Source: Biomphalaria glabrata (Eukaryota > Mollusca > Gastropoda > Planorbidae). Taken from it: DNA of 64,000 bases. The position numbers and the translations under genes are program-made. Location: contig NC_074726.1 in the NCBI RefSeq assembly GCF_947242115.1, positions 12,461,970 to 12,525,969 of the forward strand, in the 5' to 3' direction. Shown one piece after another: positions 29,119-36,900 of this stretch. Numbering within the stretch: position 1 is the first letter of the stretch; each line of letters opens with the position of its first letter. A model generated the notes under the pieces. It did not search any database, was not told where the DNA came from, and saw only the letters and a list, made by a program, of their open reading frames with translations.

Positions 29119-29224
29119 TCTTTACATTTTCTCTTTCTTTCCCCAGCCTGTCTCCAATCTATACATTTTCTCTTTCTTTCCCCAGCCTGTCTTAAATCTA
29201 ATCATTTTCTCTTTCTTTCCAAAG

Positions 29225-29371
29225 CCGATATGCAAGCATGTGAAGCCTTTTCTGTGTTGGCGATAGTTTTAGCTCTGATTCTTTGCTCAGTACATGCCAT
29301 TCAAGCAAATGCCGTAGAAAGCTCTCGGAAAAAGCAAATCAACGTTTTTATAGTGCTCTGCTTTCTGTCAG
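29225..29371 (+). CDS. Paralogous copy of claudin-like exon 2 at the end of the satellite
   Basis: This exon matches exon 2 of the claudin-like gene (38,851-39,006) along its length. The last array unit supplies a pyrimidine tract and AG immediately before 29,225, and GTTGAC follows 29,371. In phase 1 the 147 bases are fully open and encode the second membrane span (starting DMQACEAFSVLAIV), a short cytoplasmic loop with SSRKKQ, and the start of the third span. It differs from the 156-base homologue by nine fewer bases in frame (three residues missing in the span) and scattered substitutions. Similarity fades within about 20 bases into the downstream intron. No matching first exon lies to its left in this window and no third exon was found between it and 33,800. 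It may be the middle exon of a tandem paralogue that starts beyond the array, or an orphan. The intact frame and splice sites favour a working or recently working exon. Confidence 0.7.
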
Positions 29372-29999
29372 GTTGACATAGTGCATTTCATTTTCTCTTC
29401 ATTTATTTTCATGTTAAGAAGTGTCTGAAATGTATAAGTGATGTGAAATAGTGATAAAATGACAAATTTCCTACCGTATCGAAATGCGGATATGAGTCTG
29501 CATTCTAAATCACTGGCGTCACTGGTTCATTGATGGTACTTTTAAGGTTGCGCCTGTTTTATTCTTGCACTTACTGATCACTGTGTCTTATCTCTCTTAA
29601 GTGCAATACTGCTATCTAAACAGTAAGACTATTATGTTCGACTCTTGGACCTAAGACCAACTCCACAGAGTGTGATGTTAGGTTTTGAGAAGGCAAGTCA
29701 AAACGCAGTAAGCACAGTGTTGCAATCAGGCGTGTCGGTTGTGTATTCCATCTTGGTCAAAGTCTCTGGCTTAAGGTACTAGATGATAAAAATGTACGCA
29801 TGTATGTCAAGATGCTGTTAGCCCTTTCATTTGTTCCACCTGTGATGTAAATACTGCCGTTGGAGAGCTAAGTGTTGAACGGCTAGATGTAGAGCAATTT
29901 GTATGACTAGTGGAAGGACAATCATATTGAATTTATTGATTTTGCTTATTCTACTATATTTGCATATTTAATATTTTACGATATCTGAAGTGTTTACTG
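29372..29999. other. Non-coding flank, no feature recognised
   Basis: About 630 bases of AT-rich sequence follow the exon copy. The first ~17 bases after the donor still resemble the start of intron 2 of the complete gene; after that I see no similarity, open frame or repeat I can name. Confidence 0.5.
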
Positions 30000-30029
30000 A
30001 CGAAAAAAAAATGAAACAAGGTTACAAAG

Positions 30030-30240
30030 ACAGTTTGTGTGGAAACACAAACTTAAAATCGGCCCCCGAAGTGGTCCACCCAGGCAGGCTTCAATATTTT
30101 CAGAAAGAACATACAAATGAAATTATATCAAAGACAAATGAGAGATAGGAATGGAGAAAGAAGGTTGACAGATCTTGTGTAGTGCCCTAATGGTGCTGCA
30201 GATCAAAGGATAGGTGCAAGTGAATGCAAAGTTAGATGTG
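30030..30240. repeat. Dispersed snail repeat, body fragment
   Basis: This stretch, running from the phrase beginning CGGCCCCCGAAGTGG to AGATGTGAACC, follows an A-rich run and directly precedes a SINE. From memory it resembles an abundant interspersed sequence of pulmonate snails. There is no second copy in this window to confirm it, so the assignment is tentative. Confidence 0.4.
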
Positions 30241-30265
30241 AACCTGACCTAATTAGTTCCCCTTT

Positions 30266-30508
30266 CAGACCTTGTGGTCTATAGGGCAGATGATGTAAAG
30301 TTCATCTGCTTTTGTGGCCTACGGTTAACGAGGGTGTCATGTAGCCAGCACAACGACCAACCGCCTTTACTTTTCCCCCAACTAATGTCAGGTACCCATC
30401 AGAGTTGGGTAGACTCAGTGGCGCTCAAGAATTCCGAAGTTGAAAATCCCAGTCTTCACCAGGATTCGAACCCGGGACCCTCGGTTCGGAAGCTAAGCGC
30501 TTTACCGA
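30266..30508 (-). mobile_element. tRNA-derived SINE copy, head truncated
   Basis: On the minus strand the element begins with a tRNA-like head. A box-B-like GGGTTCGAATCC lies near 30,463-30,475, preceded by GCGCTTAGCTTCCGAACCGA. It continues into a body ending near AGACCACAAGGTCTG. The same body and head occur at 34,352-34,610, where the head extends further into a TGGCTGAGT box-A-like motif; here the head stops just before it. A SINE is non-coding and copied by LINE machinery. The short open frame on the + strand has no support as a gene. Confidence 0.8.
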
Positions 30509-30677
30509 GCCTGTCCTGGTCTTTACATAATGTAAATGTTGTTGCTGTTTGGTAGCGCTTGTTTGAATCTGGGAAAATGAAGTTTATAAGATTACTATTC
30601 GTTTTAAATTAGGTCTAACTTATAATGCATACTAATTAGCTTTTTCTCTTTAAAAACTGCTTGCATAAATTAGATTT

Positions 30678-30850
30678 TTCGCTTTCAGGAAAAAAAAAAG
30701 TAGCCGTTGCATCAGAACTTTGAATGGTCTAAAATATTGTGATGTCGGATTTTCAATATCTTTTCTAGTTTACGAGATCTAAACGGGACAGACGGACAGA
30801 CATTTCGCACAAAACTAATAGCGTCTTTTCCCCCTTCGGGGGCCGCTAAA
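30678..30850 (-). repeat. Hairpin-ended dispersed repeat, copy 1
   Basis: Read on the minus strand this copy starts with a hairpin (AGCGGCCCCC GAA GGGGG, then GACGCT), followed by the phrase around TGTCCGTCTGTCCCG and an AT-rich body with TGATGCAACGGCTAC. Related copies lie at 37,268-37,345, 41,246-41,430, 63,252-63,430 and 63,831-64,000. The class is unknown; no protein or target duplication was identified. Confidence 0.7.
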
Positions 30851-30854
30851 AACA

Positions 30855-31080
30855 CTATGTGTTCAGCGCTATTCTATCGGCGCTATTTTCTTCGCGCTAT
30901 CTAGTCAGTGCTATTATTTTCGTGCCAATTTGTCAATGCAGAGGCGTTGTGAGCTAAACGAGCGCCTGGAGCAAGAAAATTTATTGGCACCCCTCCGTGT
31001 GTGGCGCCCTACCCTTAAGGGTGGCGCCGCGGGCATCTTGCAACCCCTTGCCCTCCCCCACTGTTAAAAAAAAGTAAAAA
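30855..31080. repeat. Degenerate short repeats and GC-rich remnant
   Basis: Four loosely matching 13-15-base repeats around the core GCGCTATT occupy about 30,865-30,930. A GC-rich segment with an imperfect palindrome around GGCGCCCTACCCTTAAGGGT follows, then an A-rich run. It looks like transposon debris of unidentified family. Confidence 0.35.
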
Positions 31081-31177
31081 AAAAAGTTTGGACACCCTGC
31101 TCTATAGTGTCGTAGGTCAGAATGCCAAGCAATTTTCTAAGGTAGTGTTTCTAAAACTTTGCACATTTTGAGTAATA

Positions 31178-31200
31178 TCAGGTGGCCGAGCCTCGCTCGG
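31178..31200 (-). mobile_element. Possible Helitron-type 3' terminus
   Basis: On the minus strand a 6-bp perfect hairpin (CCGAGC, loop GAG, GCTCGG) is followed after four bases by CTGA and then T. This is the hairpin-plus-CTRR-plus-T layout of Helitron 3' ends. The matching 5' TC end was not located, so only the terminus is proposed. Confidence 0.35.
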
Positions 31201-32079
31201 TTAAATAATTTCTTAAGGAAGGTTATATACCAGAAGTCATTTTGGGAATATTTTTGTAAGTACGAAAATGAACGATCAGATAAAGACTACTAATCTAAAG
31301 AGTTTCTTTAGTGTTCTGTTAGTTATAAATGTAATTGTACATGGCGATTAAATATAAAGTCTCTTAAGTCCTCCTACAGTATAGACAAACAGCAGCTCAC
31401 GTCCGTCTTACAGTTTTGCAATTCATTTTTTTTTAGTAAAACTATTGTAGGCCTACTACTATTGGCTTGGAAGAAAGTCTTTGCAGTGTAACTTCTTAGA
31501 TGGTTACGTTCAGAATTTCATTATGGAATTAGTATATTCATCATGGCTTTAGTACGAATCATCAAGTGACGCAAATCTCTAAGTTATAGGGTAAAACAGG
31601 CACTTTGTGACAAAGTAAAATGGCGCATTTTTTCTTAATAGACTTAAATCATTGCATTAGTTTTCTAAAGAAACGTTTCCGTGGGGCACCTCTGTTACTC
31701 TGAACGGGATACGTGCCCTACCCAGCCTGACTGTCGGACTATAAGAAGTTCATACTTGGCTTTCGCCATCCATTTATCCCAGTGGTGCTACAGCCCGTGG
31801 AGTGATATGGCCTGCTTATACATCCCTCCATTCAGATCTCTCCTGGGCCTTTCGTCACCACGCCCTAACCCCAAGCTTTTTACCGAGGTTTATAGTTAAA
31901 TCAAAAGAGGCTGCAGCGTACGCAAACTCGTTGACTGCTAGCTAGATATCATGTTCAGTGTGAGCAAGTAAGGCGTAGAGAAGCTATGCTATGACCTTTT
32001 CCTTTGTTTTAGTACGGGACAGTAGACACCGAAGCATGAACACATGGTAATAATTCACCAGCAAAATAATAATAATTTT
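31201..32079. other. Intergenic stretch, no supported gene
   Basis: This stretch has AT-rich sequence, then a moderately GC-rich patch at about 31,680-31,900 that gives a 72-residue open frame without recognisable motifs or a proper ATG (GTG start). A short phrase near 31,910-31,945 (GCTGCAGCGTACGCAAACTC) resembles one at 60,950, indicating repeat debris. Confidence 0.4.
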
Positions 32080-32945
32080 AAGGCTTGTCTTCGAGTCCAA
32101 AGATTTATAAGGATTGCAGTTTTCCCGTGGATACGCAGCCCCAATTGTGACCTACATATTTTGCCCTATCCAGGGCAAGCATAACTATTGTCCGCAGGTG
32201 GTCGATTAAGATTTTCTTTTGGTCTTTGTATAGAGGGAATTCTTTAAGTCCGACAGTTACGCTGAACAGAGCAGTATCTTGTATGCCAAAGGCAGTCTTT
32301 TTTTGGTGAGCTTAAAAAGTGGTCGACGTAACACTGAAACGCTTAAAAGACCAGCTTAGGTGCCAACTTGCCTTAGCTGACAGAGAAGAGAGCACCTGAT
32401 TGCATGCGGCCTCTGAACAAGACAGCTGGAGGTCAACAGCAAAATAAACAACAAAGTAAAAGGTATCTACACCGCTCTACGCAATTAAAGTGTAAACAAT
32501 GTATTAAGCACTTAAAACACAATAACTAATCATACATATGCACATTTAATTTCATTACTTTTCTTTCATAGTTCTATAATAAATCAATCTACAATAAGAT
32601 GGTGCGCAAATGTTTAATTAGATCTATCGATTCTTTAAAACTTGTTCTTAAAAATTGTTTGCAAAGAAATATTTTAGTGTACTGCAGTAATCCTAGTGAC
32701 GTAAGTAGCGTTTTTCCCGTTTACGGCATGGAAAATTTTCATTTATAAAACATTCTAGCCAAAATTAATCTTTTGATAATGAGGCATTTTCAAACCGATA
32801 TAACGGTCGACCTCGAGTTTTCCCGATGTGGCCAATGAGTTGAGAATTTTTTCTCACTAATATGCACATACCTTAAAATTTTAAAGAAAATCGTTACAGC
32901 CGTTTTCGAAATAAAATTTATATATAAATATATATACAAAAATTG
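32080..32945. repeat. Composite dispersed repeat sharing segments with 45.2-45.7 kb and 57.6-57.9 kb
   Basis: Segment 32,085-32,240 (GGCTTGTCTTCGAGTCC onward) resembles 57,655-57,860. Segment 32,480-32,570 (AAAGTGTAAACAATG onward) resembles 45,608-45,687 in the same direction. Segment 32,580-32,940 resembles 45,230-45,600 in the opposite direction. The same blocks in different relative orientations point to an old, rearranged mobile element of unknown class. Confidence 0.55.
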
Positions 32946-33799
32946 CTCGCTTAAGAGTATAGGATTTAGCGGAGCAACTTGATTATCTTTTTTTAGAGAG
33001 CTTAATCACGCGGTGGTCTACTAGTTAATTATTTCAGCAGTTCGTGGAACACCTAATTTGGGAAATACTGTTCTAAGGTAATAATTGATGATATCTGATT
33101 TTTTTTTAAAATCTTTATAAAAAGGGTAAAATTACTGACACTTTTTCTTATTTAAGATAAGATTTTTAAAAATATGTTCTCCTAGTTAGCATGATAATAG
33201 TAGGCCCTAATAATTGAATAAATGGTATTGCTTGTTATTTTGTTACATATTTTAAAAATCCACACATCTCTAGGCCCTGCCATAAATATAATTTGGGATC
33301 TAGAAATATAAACTTTTTTTTTTCTTTTTAACAAAACTGAGCAATGTCACAACTGAGTAATTCAATTATTGAGAGGTTAAATAGACAGGGGATGTAATCT
33401 AGACCTACAGTTATACTTTTAGTGCCTGTAAAATGTTTCTTAATGTTATTCTCATTAAAATACACAGTCGCTCCCCCTAGTTGTGTACATTTTAAGTTTG
33501 TAAAATTTTTTAAATAATATACTGCTTTAGCTTGATATGTTAATAAATCATTACATTTATTTACGGTTTCATCCGATTGTTACAATAAATTTGTATAAGT
33601 TTTGTCGAAAATGAGCCATGTTGAATAAACCGATAAATTAATATTGTTGTTGTGTTTTCGAAGGTTATAGCTCCTAATTGTTTCTGGGTTTATGCTTCCA
33701 ATCCTTCTGGGGTTTATTTTTGAAATAAATCATTTTGTATTGGTCTTGTGCTAAACAGACATCTGCCATAGTCAGTTGACGTTCCGACGCGCTTGTGAC
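32946..33799. promoter_or_regulatory. Upstream region of the claudin-like gene
   Basis: About 850 bases of AT-rich sequence precede the first coding exon. I found no clear TATA box, CpG cluster or upstream splice site, so the transcription start and any 5' untranslated exon cannot be placed. The coding ATG at 33,800 is the first ATG in the exon's frame; the upstream part of that frame only offers a TTG. Confidence 0.3.
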
Positions 33800-33974
33800 A
33801 TGAACCCATTCTTTTATACCTGTCCGGTCTTGGTAGCCGCAGGGTTAGTCCTGCATATTGTTGGGATGGCCACACCATCATGGCTAAGAGGAATTGAAAA
33901 TGAGCGGACTTTGAGCTTCGGTTTGTGGGAATCATGCATCGACAGTGAATGTAAGACCTACCTATCAAAGCAAT
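33800..33974 (+). CDS. Claudin-like gene, exon 1
   Basis: This exon encodes residues 1-58 plus one base: the first membrane span and most of the first extracellular loop with the GLWESC motif. It ends at a consensus donor, T|GTAAGT, leaving one base to complete a serine codon with exon 2. Confidence 0.88.
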
Positions 33975-36900
33975 GTAAGTTGGTGTGACATTAGACGTTA
34001 GTGTGACTAGTATTTTCCTTTCGCTCTAGTCATAATATGCCCTATAGCTATTTAAAAACAAATAATTCCTCTATTCAGCTTGGATGGAATGGGGCGAGGT
34101 AAAAAAAATATTTCTTTATTTAAAATCTAATATTCATTAGTTGTTAAGAGCAAAATAATCGATCTATAAGCTGCTTTGTAAAGGAGGAATAGTCTTTTTA
34201 CAAAGCTTATATTAACTCTGTATGGTAAAAAGTTTTTACGCCGTTACATCTGTTTTAATCCTAATGGAACCGTATTTTCATGAAGGCTTTTAGCAGGGGC
34301 GGACTGGCTATATGGGCATCCGGCCAAATGCCCAGTGGGCCAGTTTCCTTTGAAGACCTTGTGGTCTATACTGCAAATAATGTAAAGGTCATCTGTTTCA
34401 GTGGCCTACGGTTAACAAGGGTGTCCTGTGGCCAGCTTAACTACCAACCGCCTTTACTTTTCAACTTATGTCATGTACCCATTAGAGTTGGGTGGGCTCA
34501 ATTGCGCTCTAAAATTCCCGAAATTCAAAATCCCAGTCTTCTTCGAGATCCGAACCCAATACTCCAGGTTCGAAAGCCAAGCGCATAATCACTCAGCCAC
34601 TGCGCCCCCTGTAACCTTGCGAGATGGGCAGTTGAATAATGGAGGATGAAGAGTTGTATTTGTAAATTGAAGTCCACATGCCTGACAAAATAGAGAGGAG
34701 TGAAACTGAATTATAAACAATATGTCCGTTGATGGAGGATCCTCTTGGACATGTATAGGTTAATGTATATGGTAGCAGGATTTAGTACACATTAAGAGAT
34801 TTCCCCATTCTAAGTGTTGTACTTAATCCATTTAGTAATAGCGATTATCAGATTGTTACAAAATCATCTAATAAACTTTTCATATGCTTATATGTAACTA
34901 CTTTCGATACATTATTAAACTTTACACAATGCTCTTGAGGACAGGTATAAACGGATGCTTATCATGTGGTATATAATTTGTGGGCCGGATTGTATAGAAA
35001 TGCCCGGGCCGATTTTGACACCCAGTCCGCCCCTGGCTTTTAGTGTCTGTGATCTTAACGTGACAGACAACGGGAAGACATATAAACACCAAACTTCCAT
35101 GGCACGTGATGTTAGCGTGGAAATGTTTGACGTGACTCTAAAACCTTGCATGACATTGTATTTTTTTTTTAAATGATCCCAAATTTAAAAGTTTTTTTTT
35201 TTTACAAGACCTCCTACTAGCTTGCAAACTCTTTATGAGTGGCGGCTGGAAACTGAAAGTAGGACGGATATTTAAAAAAAACAACAGCTCAAACACTTTT
35301 TTTTTAGAAATTTGACAGTGTATGTATATTCTGGCAAAAAAAACAACAACAACAACATTAGGCCTACCATACTGCCCACGCAATGGAAATCTGATTTGAC
35401 CTTTTAAATTTCTCAATAATGCAATGATCTTAAAATTACATTAGTGTGAATATATATGGGGGCATGTTAAGGGCATGTTATGGAGTGTGCGTGTGTGTGT
35501 GTGTTTATATGGTGGAAAGAGGTTAGCTATGCAGTGTGAATGATGCAAGATTAGCGGCTCTGTCGTCAGTGGTCTTGGGTAGCACAAACGATTCTAGAAC
35601 TCCAGACCTAAAAGACGTATTTGTATAATGAGTTAGATCCTATTCAGAATACCATTTTGTATTAGTACTTAAGTCTACTAATAAACATTTATTTCATTTT
35701 ATCTCAAGTTGAATTTTCTTTATATTGTAACTATATTGTAAAATAATATATATATATATAATGTTTGCAAATAAGTTATTCAAGTTACTAGGTAAATTTA
35801 ATACGCCTACAACGGTTTAGTTGTCTACCAGCAGTTTTGTGCTACGGGTCAACGTCGTCCACAACAGGGCACTCTAGTGCATAATGAACGTATCTTATTC
35901 TAGATACAAGGTAAAGTTAAATTCTCGATTTTTTCGTCCATGGCCAGTGGTAGAATTAGTGATGAGTGAAACAATCACTACAACGCGCTATGATTTGTGA
36001 AAAGGAGGGGAGGAGAAGGGGGGTAATTCAAGTTATAACACCACATGTCTAGTACGATTTCTTTCCCTTCTTCAAAATATCAAACAAAATTATTAATTAC
36101 TAATAGTCAAATAACTGATTGGTTAATTTTAAAGATTGATTCTTGTGTTTTTAGGTAAAAGAAATAATCGTGCAAAATTTCAGCTTAATTAATCCGAGAT
36201 TGGGTGTGGGAGAATAAACATATTGTAATAACTTAAGGGAAATAACTCAACAAGATATAGATGTTTATTTACATGGGTGAGCACAACATATTTATCAGCT
36301 CTGGCTTGGGCGGAAATCTTTCTCTACCTTCTCATGTTGATATCCTTCCAAGTCAAGTCTCTGGCAGTGCGCACCTTCTGCACTAGCTTGAATGGCGGTG
36401 TGCATGGCAGGGTTATAACAATCTACAGACTTGTTACTACACAGAGTGAGTTGATATAAACTTTGTAAAAAGTAGGCCTATATGGTTGGGAGGGTAGCGT
36501 TATAAAAAGAGCCGTGCCAATTAGATGTAACATATTATTATAAAGTTAAAGTGTTTTTTTTTGGGGGGGGGGGGCAAGAGCGAAGCAGGAAGTAAAAAAG
36601 GACCAGCCCAAAAACTATCATAGAGCCTATCATATAATTCATTAGAACTGAAAAGCAGAAGTATAGTCTGATAGTGTAAAGAAGACTGTTTGTTAAGACC
36701 AAGAGTGAAAGTGGGGGGGGGGGGGAGAGAAAAGTGATACTCAAATTTAGGGGTAGTCCAAGTTAAAACACGGAGGAGGCCAATGGCAAAATAAACAATA
36801 TATAGCTTGGAACCAAATCAACGGACGTAGCCGGTAGGTAATGCTAGTATTTTAGAAGTCTCAATTCAAATGCAAACATATAAAAATATCCGATTTTAGT

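Larger units (their letters stand above)
1..29224 (+). repeat. Splice-acceptor-derived 39-bp satellite array (about 750 units)
   Basis: The sequence is an unbroken head-to-tail array from the first base to 29,224. Read on the + strand, a unit is CCGATCTGCAA or a variant (CCGATCTCCAA, CCTGTCTCCAA), then a 28-base pyrimidine-rich stretch ending TCTCTTTCTTTCCCCAG. Most units are 39 bases; a minority with ACTTAAG in place of CCCCAG are 40. At the right edge the array runs straight into an exon (29,225) that begins CCGATATGC. The single-copy homologue at 38,812-38,861 has the same intron tail followed by exon CCGATCTGCAA. The unit is therefore a 3' splice site plus 11 exon bases. Nearly every unit keeps the AG and pyrimidine tract; a few CCCCACC variants lose the AG. 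The unit has no stop in any frame and 39 is divisible by 3, so long open frames occur on both strands and are not genes. The copy number is length divided by 39. The array start lies outside the window. Confidence 0.95.

Noticed and set aside
1-29224. Dozens of long open frames (up to 648 codons) on both strands
   Set aside because: They are by-products of a stop-free 39-base unit. All six frames are open, the peptides are pure 13-residue repeats, and starts and stops fall where 40-base units shift the register.
1-29224. CRISPR array
   Set aside because: The repeats are contiguous with no unique spacers, and the setting is eukaryotic.
1-29224. Telomeric or centromeric satellite
   Set aside because: The unit has no telomere motif and is explained by the adjacent exon's splice acceptor. 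A centromeric role cannot be excluded but nothing supports it.
28091-29266. A 391-codon frame reading from the satellite into the exon copy
   Set aside because: It runs through the exon in the wrong phase (CKHVKPFLCWR), whereas the splice-defined phase gives the membrane-span sequence shared with the complete gene.
30463-30508. Functional tRNA gene
   Set aside because: Only box-B-like and partial tRNA similarity is present, followed by a SINE body; no complete cloverleaf can be formed.
30274-30555. 93-codon frame as a gene
   Set aside because: It reads through a SINE in the sense opposite to its tRNA head.
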